A stretch of 64,000 nucleotides of DNA from Sphingomonadaceae bacterium (GCA_027533105.1 JAPZTW010000004.1:253001-317000), one strand, 5' to 3'. Shown: positions 19,079 through 28,153, counted from the first letter of the stretch. Notes: a model not told the origin generated them from the sequence alone. Program-made: numbers and translations.

Positions 19079-20422
19079 ATGCCTAAATCCCTATCATTGC
19101 TTGCCTTGTTGGCTATCGTGACAGCCCCTGTTTCGCAGGCTGCCGTCGCACAGGTGAGTGCGGCTCCGTCAACCGAACCTTCTGCAAGTCTGACTGCGAT
19201 CGAGCTGTTCGGTTTTGCTGACCAGGCGATTGCCGCCGGGGACTTTGCCGCGGCAGAAGTCGCCTATCGTGCGCTGTCAGGCGATCCCGACATCGAATTG
19301 CGCACCGAAGCGCGGTTCCGGCTGGCAATGATGCTGGCCGACCGGCTCAACCGGCATCGCGATGCCGCGATCGAGCTGCGCAAGATCCTGGACGAGAAGC
19401 CCGATGCCCAGCGGGTACGGGTGGAACTGGCCCGGATGCAGTTGATGATCGGCAACACCGGCCAGGCTGAGCGCGAGTTCCGGGCCGCGCAGGTGCGCGG
19501 CCTGCCGCCCGAGGTAGAGCGGCTGGTCCGGTTCTACGCCAATGCGCTCAGCGCCACAAAGCCCCTCGGAGGCAGCCTGGAACTGGCCGTCGCGCCGGAC
19601 AGCAACATCAACCGCGCCACCCGGTCCGACACACTTGGCACGATCATCGGCGATTTCGATCTGGACGAGGATGCCCGCGCCCAGTCCGGGATCGGGCTTG
19701 GGCTGCGCGCGCAGGGCTATTTCCGGACCAGATTGAGCGAGAATGCCCGGCTGCTGGTGCGCTTGTCCGGCAATTCCGATGTGTACCGGCAATCGCAGTT
19801 CAACGACCTGGCGCTATCGCTTCAAGCCGGACCGGAGCTTGTCTCGGGCAAGGACCGGATCAGCCTGGCGCTGGTCACCACCTGGCGTTGGTTCGGGCAG
19901 GAGCTCTATTCATCGGCCTATGGTGCCAATGTCGAATGGCGGCACCCGCTGGGCCAGCGCAGTCAGTTGAATGTGGATGGCTCGGTTCAGCGGGTCGATA
20001 ATCGGCTCAACCCCTTGCAGGACGGTAGCACTCTGGCGCTCGGGATCGGGATCGACCACGCCTTTTCCGAACGCTTCGGCGGCGGGATTCAGGTGCAGGG
20101 CCAGCGGATGACCGCGCGCGATCCGGGCTATGCCCTGGCCAGCGGCGGGGTCAACGGTTACCTGTTCCGGGAACTGGGGTCGAGCACGCTGGCCCTTTCC
20201 CTGGGCTACAACCGGCTCGAGGCCGACGCCCGGCTGTTCCTCTATCCCCGCCGCCGGGTCGATGACCGGTTCACGGCCGCGCTGTCCGGCACATTCCGGC
20301 GGGTGCGGATCGGGCCCTTCGCCCCGCTGTTGCGGCTCCGTTATGAACGCAACAAGTCGACCGTGGAAATCTATGATTTCAATAGAATTGCTGGCGAAGC
20401 AGGCTTGTCATTGGCCCTCTGA
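19079..20422 (+). CDS. Slam-family outer-membrane surface lipoprotein translocon (DUF560)
   Basis: The 447-residue protein has a signal peptide (MPKSLSLLALLAIVTAPVSQAAVAQ), a TPR-like helical region at about 35-165 (AIAAGDFAAAEVAYRALSGD, EARFRLAMMLADRLN, MQLMIGNTGQAEREFRAAQ), and then a C-terminal barrel that opens with LAVAPDSNINRAT, the sequence characteristic of the Slam (surface lipoprotein assembly modifier) family. The rest alternates in beta-strand fashion to the end. Slams move specific lipoproteins through the outer membrane (type XI secretion). The gene 60 bases downstream encodes a TbpB-like lipoprotein, the usual client class. The ATG at 19079 was chosen for the signal peptide. 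Confidence 0.85.
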   Translation: MPKSLSLLALLAIVTAPVSQAAVAQVSAAPSTEPSASLTAIELFGFADQAIAAGDFAAAEVAYRALSGDPDIELRTEARFRLAMMLADRLNRHRDAAIELRKILDEKPDAQRVRVELARMQLMIGNTGQAEREFRAAQVRGLPPEVERLVRFYANALSATKPLGGSLELAVAPDSNINRATRSDTLGTIIGDFDLDEDARAQSGIGLGLRAQGYFRTRLSENARLLVRLSGNSDVYRQSQFNDLALSLQAGPELVSGKDRISLALVTTWRWFGQELYSSAYGANVEWRHPLGQRSQLNVDGSVQRVDNRLNPLQDGSTLALGIGIDHAFSERFGGGIQVQGQRMTARDPGYALASGGVNGYLFRELGSSTLALSLGYNRLEADARLFLYPRRRVDDRFTAALSGTFRRVRIGPFAPLLRLRYERNKSTVEIYDFNRIAGEAGLSLAL

Positions 20423-20482
20423 CCCAATAGCGACACGGATACTTTCTAGAAAAGCTTGAATACTCTGGGTGGAGAGGAAAGC

Positions 20483-22435
20483 GTGAACAATACTGACAAG
20501 CGGCCGACCGGGCAGGTGCATCGACTTGGCACCGTCTGCGTAGTGATCAGCAGCCTGGCCCTGGCCGCCTGTGGCGGAAGCGGTGGCAGTGGTGGAAGTG
20601 TCGGCAGCACACCAGCTCCGCCGCCGGCCCCATCGCCAACGCCAACCCCAACCCCGCCGCCACCTCCCCCGGCGCCGACCACTGCCAATGCGGATCTGCT
20701 CAATCTCACCCAGAGCGAGAACTTCACCAACGATGCCGCCACCGGCAGCGGCACCTATGACAATGGCGGGGGCGGCACGGCGGCTTCGGCTGGCCCGGCC
20801 ACGCTGACGGTGGCCTATGATGCGGGTAGCCGCACTTACACCATCACCAATGGCGGCCGCAGCCTGGCCTTTGCGCCCAGCCACATCGATGCACCCAGCA
20901 GCAATTCGGCGATCACGGTCTACAAGCGCACGTCCGGCACCACCACCGATACGTTGACGCTGACCAAGCCCGGCACGTCGGGGAAGCTGACCTATCGCTA
21001 CGTCGGGTCCGGGTTCTGGCAGCGCACGACCCAGGGGGCGACCAGTTACACCGCGCTCTTCGATGCCTTTACCTATGGCGCGGAGACCGCCGATGCGGCC
21101 ATGGTGCGGACCGGCGGGGCCAATTACGCCGTCGACCTGCTGGGTGTCGCGGCCTATCCGGAAACCTTCTACGCCCTGTCTGGCAGCGGCACGCTGACCG
21201 CCAATTTCCTCAATGGCACGCTTACCGGCCGCAACTTCAACGGGTTGCAATATACCCGTGCGGACACCGGCGCGCCCGGCCTGACCACCAACTGGGAATT
21301 CAATGGCACCATCGCCAGCGATCGCAACGCGATCAACGGCACGATCATCCTCAATTCCAGCAGCTCCCAGCCGGTTACCGGTCCGGGGGTCGGACGCTTC
21401 TTTGGCCCGGGCATGGATGAACTGGGGATCGCCTTCAACGCGACCACCACCAGCCCCATCGGCAATATCGCGGCGGTCGGCACAATCATGGGCCGCAAGT
21501 CCAGCGGGACGATCAGCGGCCAGAACGCCTCGCTTGCCGACCTGCAATTCGATCAGATCTTCCCGCGGCTGTTCGGCAGCGTGGTGAGCTGGAACGCCAA
21601 TTCCAGCGCGGGTGCGCCGACAGTCTTCTCGATCGATTACCGGTCGCAGGATTTTGGCTTTGATGCCCGCTATTCGGTGGCTGATCGCGCCTTTTCGCTG
21701 GTCGATCCGGTCAATTCGAATGCCCAGGTCATCACCACGGTCGGCACCGCCGATGCCGGGCTGACCGACAGCCGCTTCCTGGGCTACAGCACCAGCGCGC
21801 CGGACAAGATCCAGCGGCTGCGGATGTACCGGATCGGCAGCGGCAATTCCGAGCTCGCGCTGACCTATTCCAGCTTCTACAACCTCGAACAGGTCACGCA
21901 GCTGCCCGGATCGACCACCAGCTGGACTTTCCAGAGCATCTGGTCCCCGTTTGGCGTGACCACGACCAATGCCGCCATGCCCACCACCGGGTCGGCCAGC
22001 TATTCCGGCTTCCTTCACGGCACGGCGATCGATGGCGGCATTGGCGATCAGACTGCCAGCGTCAGCGGGACGATTGCCATCGGTGTCAACTTCGGCACGG
22101 CCGTGGTGGACGGCACGATCAACCCGATCATCACCTATCGCAACGGCACCACTTACAACCTGGGCGTGCTGAACCTGTTCAACGGGACCTATAGCAACCC
22201 CGGCGTGAACCTGGGCGGGGTAAGCGGGGCGCCCTATGTCAACGCGGTGTTCGGTTATCAGCGCAGCTTCGGCACCGGGCCGAATGGGCCGGTGATCAAC
22301 GGCTTCATCAACGGCACCTTCTTCGGTCCGAATTTCCAGGAGCTGACCGGGCGCTGGGGGGCGGAATACATTCCGGCCGGCACCGCCAGCTCGCTTGGCC
22401 GCATGTGGGGCGCCTTCGGCACCAAGAAGAACTGA
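20483..22435 (+). CDS. TbpB-like surface lipoprotein, probable Slam client
   Basis: The 650-residue lipoprotein has a lipobox in [16 protein letters not shown] (Cys30), then a Gly/Ser and Pro-rich tether (about 31-60) typical of surface-exposed lipoproteins. The body is beta-rich and has several copies of the barrel-closing signature seen in transferrin-binding-protein-like domains: [27 protein letters not shown] and [16 protein letters not shown] start at the GTG at 20483, which has a GGAGAGGAAA ribosome site; a TTG at 20456 is less likely. It is paired with the upstream Slam gene. The ligand (metal carrier, haem or other) cannot be read from sequence. The protein ends with a barrel strand and GAFGTKKN. 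Confidence 0.78.
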   Translation: MNNTDKRPTGQVHRLGTVCVVISSLALAACGGSGGSGGSVGSTPAPPPAPSPTPTPTPPPPPPAPTTANADLLNLTQSENFTNDAATGSGTYDNGGGGTAASAGPATLTVAYDAGSRTYTITNGGRSLAFAPSHIDAPSSNSAITVYKRTSGTTTDTLTLTKPGTSGKLTYRYVGSGFWQRTTQGATSYTALFDAFTYGAETADAAMVRTGGANYAVDLLGVAAYPETFYALSGSGTLTANFLNGTLTGRNFNGLQYTRADTGAPGLTTNWEFNGTIASDRNAINGTIILNSSSSQPVTGPGVGRFFGPGMDELGIAFNATTTSPIGNIAAVGTIMGRKSSGTISGQNASLADLQFDQIFPRLFGSVVSWNANSSAGAPTVFSIDYRSQDFGFDARYSVADRAFSLVDPVNSNAQVITTVGTADAGLTDSRFLGYSTSAPDKIQRLRMYRIGSGNSELALTYSSFYNLEQVTQLPGSTTSWTFQSIWSPFGVTTTNAAMPTTGSASYSGFLHGTAIDGGIGDQTASVSGTIAIGVNFGTAVVDGTINPIITYRNGTTYNLGVLNLFNGTYSNPGVNLGGVSGAPYVNAVFGYQRSFGTGPNGPVINGFINGTFFGPNFQELTGRWGAEYIPAGTASSLGRMWGAFGTKKN

Positions 22436-22486
22436 TCGGCACCGCAGGGGCGGGGGACATGGCCTTCCGTCCCCCTTGCGGGAATC

Positions 22487-22501
22487 GAACATATCTGGAA
22501 C
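22487..22501. promoter_or_regulatory. LexA (SOS) box before uvrA
   Basis: GAAC-ATATCTG-GAAC is the reverse complement of GTTC-N7-GTTC, the direct-repeat LexA site of alphaproteobacteria. It ends 10 bases before the uvrA ATG and so would overlap the ribosome-binding or early transcribed region. uvrA is a classic SOS gene. Confidence 0.8.
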
Positions 22502-22511
22502 AGCGCTGTCC

Positions 22512-25409
22512 ATGTCGCTGTCGAAAATCGTCGTGCGCGGCGCGCGCGAGCACAACCTCAAGGGCTTCGATGTCGAGCTGCCGCGCGACAGCCTGATCGT
22601 GATCACCGGCCTGTCGGGTTCCGGCAAGTCGAGCCTCGCCTTCGACACGATCTATGCCGAGGGGCAGCGCCGCTATGTCGAGAGCCTCTCGGCCTATGCC
22701 CGCCAGTTCCTCGAGATGATGCAGAAGCCCGATGTCGAGCATATCGACGGGCTCAGCCCCGCGATCTCGATCGAGCAGAAGACCACCAGCCGCAACCCGC
22801 GCTCGACCGTCGCGACGGTGACCGAGATCTATGACTACATGCGCCTGCTCTGGGCGCGCACCGGCGTGCCCTATAGCCCGGCGACCGGCGAGCCGATCAG
22901 CGCTCAGACCGTCAGCCAGATGGTTGACCGGGTCATGGCCCTGCCCGAGGGGACCCGCGCCTACCTGCTGGCCCCCGTGGTGCGCGGGCGCAAGGGCGAA
23001 TACCGCAAGGAGCTGGCCGAATGGCAGAAGGCCGGCTTCACCCGCGTGCGGATCGACGGGGAGTTCTATCCGATCGAGGAAGCCCCCGCGCTCGACAAGA
23101 AGTACAAGCACGACATCGAGGTGGTGGTTGACCGGATCGCCGTCCGCGAGGGGATCGAGACCCGGCTGGCGGACTCCTTCGAACAGGCGCTGAAGCTGGC
23201 CGATGGCCTCGCCTATATCGACCTTGCGGATGGCAAGGTGCCGGGGCGTGAGGAAGACAAAGGCGGCGCGATGAAAGGCGCCGGCCTGCCGGACAACCGC
23301 ATCGTCTTCTCCGAAAAGTTCGCCTGCCCGATCTCCGGCTTCACCATCGAAAGCCTGGAGCCGCGGCTGTTCTCGTTCAACGCGCCGATGGGCGCCTGCC
23401 CGGCCTGCGATGGCCTGGGCGAAAAGCTGCTGTTCGATCCGCAGCTGGTCGTGCCGAACGAGGCGCTCAGCCTCAAGCAGGGCGCGGTGGTGCCCTGGGC
23501 CAAGAGCAACCCGCCAAGTCCCTATTACATGCAGGTGCTGGCCAGCCTCGCCGCCGAATTCGGCTTCAGCCTCGATACCCCGTGGCAGGATCTGCCGGTC
23601 GAGGTGCGGATCGTCATCCTCCACGGCACGGCCGGCCGCCCGGTCAACCTCACCTTCATCGACGGGAAAAAGAGCTACACGGTCAAGAAGCCCTTCGAAG
23701 GCGTGATCGGCAACCTCAACCGCCGCATGCTGCAAACCGAATCTGCCTGGATGCGCGAGGAGCTGGGCAAGTTCCAGACCGCGCAGCCCTGCGAGGTGTG
23801 CGAGGGCAAGCGGCTCAAGCCCGAGGCGCTCTCGGTCAAGGTCGGCGGGGCGGACATCTCCTCGATCACGCGGCTCTCGGTGTCCGATGCGGTCGAATGG
23901 TTCGGCGCGCTCGATGGCCAGCTCACCAGCCAGCAAAGCCAGATCGCCCGCGCGATCCTGAAGGAGATCAACGAGCGGCTGGGCTTCCTCAACAACGTCG
24001 GGCTCGATTACCTCAACCTCGATCGGACCAGCGGCACCCTGTCGGGCGGGGAGAGCCAGCGCATCCGCCTCGCCAGCCAGATCGGCTCGGGCCTCTCCGG
24101 CGTGCTCTACGTGCTGGACGAGCCCTCCATCGGCCTCCACCAGCGCGATAACGACATGCTGCTCGCCACGCTCAAGCGGCTGCGCGACCTGGGCAATACG
24201 GTGATCGTGGTCGAACATGACGAGGACGCGATCCGCGCCGCCGATCACGTGGTCGATCTGGGGCCGGGCGCGGGCGTCCACGGGGGCGAGATCGTGGCGC
24301 AGGGCACCCTCGCGGACATCCTGAACAGCCCGGACAGCCTCACCGGCCAGTACCTTTCCGGCGCGCGCCGGATCGAAGTGCCGCAGGCGCGCCGCACGGG
24401 CAACGGCCACTTCGTCACGGTCCACAATGCCCGCGCCAACAACCTCAAGGGGGTGACGGCCAGGATCCCGCTCGGCACCTTCACCTGCATCACCGGCGTG
24501 TCGGGCAGCGGCAAAAGCTCGCTCACGCTCGACACGCTCCACGCCGGCGCGGCCCGGGCGCTCAACGGCGCGCGGGTGATCGCCGGGGCGCATGACCGGA
24601 TCACCGGCCTTGAGATGTGCGACAAGGTGATCGAGATCGACCAGAGCCCGATCGGCCGCACCCCGCGCAGCAACCCCGCCACCTATACCGGCGCCTTCAC
24701 CCAGATCCGCGACTGGTTCGCCGGCCTGCCGGAGAGCGAGGCGCGCGGTTACAAGGCCGGGCGGTTCTCGTTCAACGTCAAGGGCGGCCGCTGCGAAAAG
24801 TGCCAGGGCGATGGCCTGATCAAGATCGAGATGCACTTCCTGCCTGACGTTTACGTCACCTGCGAGGAATGCGGCGGCAAGCGCTACAACCGCGAAACGC
24901 TGGAAGTGAAGTTCAAGGGCCACTCGATCGCCGACGTGCTCGACATGACGATCGAGGACGCGGAGGAGTTCTTCAAGGCCGTCCCCCCGATCCGCGACAA
25001 GATGCACATGCTGAACGAGGTCGGCCTCGGCTACGTCAAGGTCGGCCAGCAGGCGACAACCCTCTCCGGCGGGGAGGCGCAGCGGGTGAAACTGGCCAAG
25101 GAACTCAGCCGCCGCTCAACCGGGCAGACGCTATACATCCTTGATGAGCCGACCACCGGCCTCCACTTCGAAGACGTCCGCAAACTCCTCGAAGTGCTCC
25201 ACCGCCTGGTCGACCAGGGCAATTCCGTGGTGGTGATCGAACACAACCTCGATGTGATCAAGACGGCGGACTGGATCATCGACCTTGGGCCGGAAGGCGG
25301 CGTGCGGGGCGGGGAGATTGTTGCGGAGGGGACACCCGAGCAGGTGGTGAAGGTGGAGCGGAGCTTTACCGGCAAATACCTTGCGCCATTACTCACCCGT
25401 TCGTCCTGA
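22512..25409 (+). CDS. uvrA: UvrABC excinuclease subunit A
   Basis: This damage-recognition ATPase of nucleotide excision repair has 965 residues. The first ABC module has Walker [15 protein letters not shown] near residue 30, zinc finger 1 around CPISGFTIE and ACPACDGLG, and [12 protein letters not shown] with [11 protein letters not shown]. The second has [14 protein letters not shown], zinc finger 2 around [11 protein letters not shown] and [11 protein letters not shown], and [12 protein letters not shown] with [11 protein letters not shown]. Length is normal. The start at 22512 ([19 protein letters not shown]) matches the family. A LexA box precedes it. The last codons and the TGA stop lie in a dispersed repeat (25402-25421), which has replaced the native 3' end. 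Confidence 0.97.
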   Translation: MSLSKIVVRGAREHNLKGFDVELPRDSLIVITGLSGSGKSSLAFDTIYAEGQRRYVESLSAYARQFLEMMQKPDVEHIDGLSPAISIEQKTTSRNPRSTVATVTEIYDYMRLLWARTGVPYSPATGEPISAQTVSQMVDRVMALPEGTRAYLLAPVVRGRKGEYRKELAEWQKAGFTRVRIDGEFYPIEEAPALDKKYKHDIEVVVDRIAVREGIETRLADSFEQALKLADGLAYIDLADGKVPGREEDKGGAMKGAGLPDNRIVFSEKFACPISGFTIESLEPRLFSFNAPMGACPACDGLGEKLLFDPQLVVPNEALSLKQGAVVPWAKSNPPSPYYMQVLASLAAEFGFSLDTPWQDLPVEVRIVILHGTAGRPVNLTFIDGKKSYTVKKPFEGVIGNLNRRMLQTESAWMREELGKFQTAQPCEVCEGKRLKPEALSVKVGGADISSITRLSVSDAVEWFGALDGQLTSQQSQIARAILKEINERLGFLNNVGLDYLNLDRTSGTLSGGESQRIRLASQIGSGLSGVLYVLDEPSIGLHQRDNDMLLATLKRLRDLGNTVIVVEHDEDAIRAADHVVDLGPGAGVHGGEIVAQGTLADILNSPDSLTGQYLSGARRIEVPQARRTGNGHFVTVHNARANNLKGVTARIPLGTFTCITGVSGSGKSSLTLDTLHAGAARALNGARVIAGAHDRITGLEMCDKVIEIDQSPIGRTPRSNPATYTGAFTQIRDWFAGLPESEARGYKAGRFSFNVKGGRCEKCQGDGLIKIEMHFLPDVYVTCEECGGKRYNRETLEVKFKGHSIADVLDMTIEDAEEFFKAVPPIRDKMHMLNEVGLGYVKVGQQATTLSGGEAQRVKLAKELSRRSTGQTLYILDEPTTGLHFEDVRKLLEVLHRLVDQGNSVVVIEHNLDVIKTADWIIDLGPEGGVRGGEIVAEGTPEQVVKVERSFTGKYLAPLLTRSS

Positions 25410-25421
25410 GCCTGTCGAAGG
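25402..25421. repeat. Dispersed 20-bp repeat at the uvrA 3' end
   Basis: CGTCCTGAGCCTGTCGAAGG is identical, in reverse complement, to CCTTCGACAGGCTCAGGACG at 27467-27486. It supplies the final codons and the stop of uvrA and extends into the downstream gap. Confidence 0.75.
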
Positions 25422-25585
25422 GCCGTCCTTAACTCTTGCTCTGACTTGGCGACTGACGTGACGTGGGTCACGGCCAAGAACTCTATTTGTCCCCAGTCTG
25501 TCCCCATTTCCGATGTACTGGTAGTTGCGCCAATTGCATGCCCGTTTAAATTCAATCACATCTGCGATTGGACCGGAGTAGGGAC

Positions 25586-25774
25586 ATGGCAAAGAACACT
25601 GGCGATGGCTTTCGTCGCGGCGCGGTAACGGGGCGCACGCAGTTCCAGCGCGATGACGGGAACTATCAGAAGCGCAACGAACGCAACGGGCAGTTTATGG
25701 AAGTGAAGAGTGGTGGAAAGCCATTCAAGGGCGTGGCGAAAGAGCCAGATGGCAGGGATAGTCCAAACTCTTAG
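25586..25774 (+). CDS. Small conserved hypothetical protein
   Basis: The 62-residue basic protein starts MAKNTGDGFRRGAVTGRTQF, then has a region rich in N, Q, R and D, and ends MEVKSGGKPFKGVAKEPDGRDS. Short proteins of the pattern MAKNTG-G-R-GAV-GR-Q ... GPFKGVRKE are scattered through many bacteria with no assigned role. The ATG at 25586 follows a GGAGTAGGGA ribosome site. The gene begins the AT-richer accessory patch after uvrA and lies 22 bases before a DUF4145 gene on the same strand, so the two may be co-transcribed. Nucleic-acid binding is possible from its charge but is not shown. Confidence 0.65.
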   Translation: MAKNTGDGFRRGAVTGRTQFQRDDGNYQKRNERNGQFMEVKSGGKPFKGVAKEPDGRDSPNS

Positions 25775-25796
25775 TGGGTCGCATAGGGAATACGGC

Positions 25797-26492
25797 ATGA
25801 ACATCGTCGGTATCCGCCTCGGAAATGAAGTGATTAACTACAGCTTCGGACAGTTGAAGCTTGGTGATAAATCGCAAAGCTCAGGGTTTCCGGCGTCGAT
25901 CCGATGCCCACACTGCGGCGCAGACGGAACGTTTATCCCGTCAGCTGGCGGAACGTTTCAGCATAACGTCCGGCGGGGTGCGGGTGGACAAGTTGCGGTG
26001 CAATTGTGGTATGGGGTCCACTGCCCTAACCTCGATTGTTTAGCGCCAGTTTTCATGATTGAGCAGGGCGGACAAAAGTTGCTCTCATTTCCACCCGAGG
26101 TCATTGATTTCGACTCGAAAAATCTACCTAACCGGGTCGCTGACAGTCTCGGTGAAGCCATCCAATGTCACGCTGCTAGTTGCTTCAAAGGCGCAGCGCT
26201 TCTTGTCCGACGCACCCTCGAGGAAGTCTGCGACGATAGAGGTGCCATAGGTAAAGATTTGAAGTCTCGTATTTCCTCCTTAGGTAAGATAATAACAATA
26301 CCGCAAGCACTTATAGAGGCAATGGATGAAATTCGCCTCCTTGGAAATGATGCTGCGCACGTTGAAGCAAAAGCTTACGATGATATTGGGGCGGTTGAAG
26401 TAGAGGTTGCCATCGATTTGTGCAAAGAGTTGGTTAAGGCAACGTATCAATATGAAAGTCTTTTGACGAAAATTAGGGGATTGAAGAAATAG
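25797..26492 (+). CDS. DUF4145 domain protein with zinc ribbon
   Basis: This 231-residue protein starts at ATG 25797 (MNIVGIRLGNEV). A zinc-ribbon-like part at about 36-85 has IRCPHCGADG and VHCPNLDC. The C-terminal half has the DUF4145 helical signature: CHAASCFKGAALLVRRTLEEVCDDRG, then LKSRISSLG, then MDEIRLLGNDAAHVEAK. DUF4145 domains occur alone and in restriction or other defence-linked proteins; no enzymatic activity is known. From about 26100 the bases are visibly AT-richer than the neighbours, with codons such as ATA and TTA, so the gene was probably acquired horizontally. No partner nuclease or helicase is adjacent. Role unknown. Confidence 0.7.
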   Translation: MNIVGIRLGNEVINYSFGQLKLGDKSQSSGFPASIRCPHCGADGTFIPSAGGTFQHNVRRGAGGQVAVQLWYGVHCPNLDCLAPVFMIEQGGQKLLSFPPEVIDFDSKNLPNRVADSLGEAIQCHAASCFKGAALLVRRTLEEVCDDRGAIGKDLKSRISSLGKIITIPQALIEAMDEIRLLGNDAAHVEAKAYDDIGAVEVEVAIDLCKELVKATYQYESLLTKIRGLKK

Positions 26493-26532
26493 AATCTTCT
26501 ATTCGTTATAGCAGTGCACCAATCTCCCAACC

Positions 26533-26712
26533 TCAACACCCCACCGCCAACACCGCCGCCCGCCGCACTTCCCGCTCCGGATAGACGGGGCTCTTGCTCA
26601 GAAACCGGAACACTTCCGCGCCCTTGACCACGTCATAGCCGGCCTGGCAGGCGAGCTGGGCGCCGAGGCGGTTCGCGGCGACTTCGGCAGCGCGGTAGGG
26701 GGCGTACAAGGA
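26533..26712 (-). pseudogene. 3' remnant of an unidentified, possibly M48-like, gene
   Basis: A minus-strand open stretch ending at a TGA at 26533-26535 reads YAPYRAAEVAANRLGAQLAC, then QAGYDVVKGAEVFRFL, then SKSPVYPEREVRR. The pattern A-x-R-x-G-x-x-L-A-x-x-A-G-Y-D recalls the region after the zinc site of M48 metallopeptidases. It has high-GC codon use unlike the DUF4145 gene next to it. Upstream it is cut by a pair of palindromes (26716-26755), and no start or catalytic part remains. I read it as a broken 3' end. Confidence 0.35.
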
Positions 26713-26715
26713 TGG

Positions 26716-26759
26716 GCCCTGAAGCGAGTTCAGGGCGATCGGCTTAGGCCGATCGTTTT
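26716..26759 (+). terminator. Double hairpin with T-run
   Basis: The first hairpin is GCCCTGAA-GCGAG-TTCAGGGC (26716-26736), the second CGATCGGC-TTAG-GCCGATCG (26736-26755), followed by TTTT at 26756-26759. On the plus strand the second hairpin resembles an intrinsic terminator, here 240 bases after the DUF4145 gene. It may equally be a dispersed palindrome. The 26493-26818 gap otherwise holds only the minus-strand gene remnant. Confidence 0.45.
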
Positions 26760-26818
26760 CCTACTCCCCCATAATCTGCAACATGGTCGGTTTGCCTTGA
26801 GCCAAGGAGCAACCGCCC

Positions 26819-28147
26819 ATGTCTGCGACCGACGACATTGCCCACCCCGCTGCGACTAGTCTCACCTGCGGTTCGACAAGTCTCGCTCCCCTCCCGCAGG
26901 CGGGAGGGGTTGGGGGTGGGGGATTGGGAGATGGCGGCGGGGTGAAGCCCCTCCCGGTTGCGACTAGGCAGCAAGCTGCCAAGTCTCACTGCCCCTCCCC
27001 TGAAGGAGAGGGGGCTGGAATGTCCGATCCCGGCCTCTTCACCCGGCCGCGTCAGGTGGCGTTCCTGGCGGCGTTGGCGGCGACGGGGTCGGTGCGTTCG
27101 GCCTCGGCCTCCGCCGGTGTTTCGCATCAGACGGCCTATCGCGCGCGGCTGGCTTCGCCGGGGTTCCGGCGGGGCTGGGATGCGGCCTTGCTCGCCGCGC
27201 GGGCCCAGGCCGAGGAGGTGCTGGCCTGCCGCGCGCTGGAGGGCTGGGAGGAGGACGTGGTCTATCACGGTGAGGTGGTGGCGAGCCGCCGCCGCTTTTC
27301 GGACCGGCTGCTGCTGGCGCACCTCGCCCGGCTCGATCGGCTGTGCGGCGATGCCGAGGTGGCCGAGTTCGCCGACCGGTTCGACGAAGTGCTGGCGCGC
27401 TATGAAGCGGGCGAGGATCGCCCGGCCCGCCCACCTGAACCCGCCCCTGAACCTGTGGCTGATTGTCCTTCGACAGGCTCAGGACGAGCGGGGTTTGGGG
27501 TGACTCCGGGTGGGGTTGGCCCTTCGACAGGCTCAGGGCGAGCGGGGGTTGGGGTGGATGCAGAGGGGGACGGTTTTTTGTCGCCTGGACTGTGGTCCAT
27601 GTGGTCCGCGTCGGGAAAACCGCCCTTGCCCCTCCACCATCCTGCGGATGGTTCCCCTCCCCAGTCTGGGGAGGAAATCCCGCCGCCGCTGCCCGCCGTG
27701 CTTGACCGCGATGGCGCGGGGTTCAGCGAGGCGCAGCGGCTGCATATCGGGCTTTACGGCGTGTGGTGGCACGACGGGGAGGGCCGCCTGCTGACCAACT
27801 GGCCGGCCCCGGCGGACTGGGCTGGGGAAGAGTTCGCCCGCCAGCCGCCCCATGGCGAGCTGGTGCCGCTGGCCGAGGATCCCGCCCTTGCAGCGGACTT
27901 TGCCGAAATGAGCGACGAGGCACGGGCCGAAGCGGGCTGGCTGCGGACCCTGACCGAGGCCGAGGAAGCGGGGCTGGAAGCCGTGGCGGCGGCGCAGGAA
28001 GAGGCCCGCGTGGCGCGCCGCGACCTGTACCACCGCGCTGCCTTTGGCCTGGCCAGCCCGGCCGAGCTGGTGGCGCTGGCCCGGGCCAATCCGGACCAGC
28101 CCGGCCCCTGGCTGGCCGAAGTGCTGGAACTGGAGGAAGGCGGTTAG
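26819..28147 (+). CDS. Helix-turn-helix protein interrupted in frame by repeat elements
   Basis: The 442-residue ORF starts at ATG 26819 with an AAGGAG ribosome site nine bases before. Residues about 73-205 form a helical DNA-binding-like region (PRQVAFLAALAATGSVRSAS, VSHQTAYRARLASPGFRRGW, DAALLAARAQAEEVLACRAL). The C-terminal part (about 300-442) has GLYGVWWHDGEGRLLTNWP and long Glu/Ala helices. Between and before these parts are at least five in-frame repeat insertions encoding Gly/Pro-rich text (residues about 12-66, 217-247, 270-291). A later ATG at 27020 could also serve as start. The HTH and spacing recall small-terminase-like or regulator proteins, but no partner gene is present. Function unknown. 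Confidence 0.65.
   Translation: MSATDDIAHPAATSLTCGSTSLAPLPQAGGVGGGGLGDGGGVKPLPVATRQQAAKSHCPSPEGEGAGMSDPGLFTRPRQVAFLAALAATGSVRSASASAGVSHQTAYRARLASPGFRRGWDAALLAARAQAEEVLACRALEGWEEDVVYHGEVVASRRRFSDRLLLAHLARLDRLCGDAEVAEFADRFDEVLARYEAGEDRPARPPEPAPEPVADCPSTGSGRAGFGVTPGGVGPSTGSGRAGVGVDAEGDGFLSPGLWSMWSASGKPPLPLHHPADGSPPQSGEEIPPPLPAVLDRDGAGFSEAQRLHIGLYGVWWHDGEGRLLTNWPAPADWAGEEFARQPPHGELVPLAEDPALAADFAEMSDEARAEAGWLRTLTEAEEAGLEAVAAAQEEARVARRDLYHRAAFGLASPAELVALARANPDQPGPWLAEVLELEEGG
26851..27014. repeat. Two copies of a palindromic element in the HTH ORF N-terminus
   Basis: Copy one (26851-26909) and copy two (26959-27014) both begin TGCGACTAG, contain CAAGTCTC about 20-30 bases later, and end in a hairpin of CCCCTCCC and GGGAGGGG type. 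The 49-base spacer has GGTTGGGGGTGGGGGATT. Together they encode about 55 residues of the ORF without a stop. Confidence 0.7.
27467..27556. repeat. Tandem pair of dispersed repeat in the HTH ORF
   Basis: CCTTCGACAGGCTCAGG-(A/G)CGAGCGGGG followed by TTxGGGGTG occurs at 27467-27502 and again at 27521-27556, 54 bases apart. Because 54 is divisible by three, both are read in the same frame as PSTGSGRAGFGV and PSTGSGRAGVGV. The first copy matches 20 of 20 bases with the repeat at the uvrA end. Confidence 0.8.
27626..27680. repeat. Third palindromic family in the HTH ORF
   Basis: The stretch contains ACCATCC-TGC-GGATGGT and CTCCCC-AGTC-TGGGGAG hairpins and encodes PLHHPADGSPPQSGEEIPP in the ORF. 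It is the fifth repeat unit in this gene and differs from the other two families. Confidence 0.6.
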
Positions 28148-28153
28148 GCGGGT

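Noticed and set aside
22308..25007. 899-residue minus-strand frame over uvrA
   Set aside because: Antisense shadow of uvrA; composition is typical of complement-strand frames.
25031..25555. Minus-strand frame starting near 25555 with MGTDWGQ
   Set aside because: It begins in the uvrA-downstream gap, then runs antisense through uvrA; the first residues might be an integrase or similar remnant, but nothing more can be supported.
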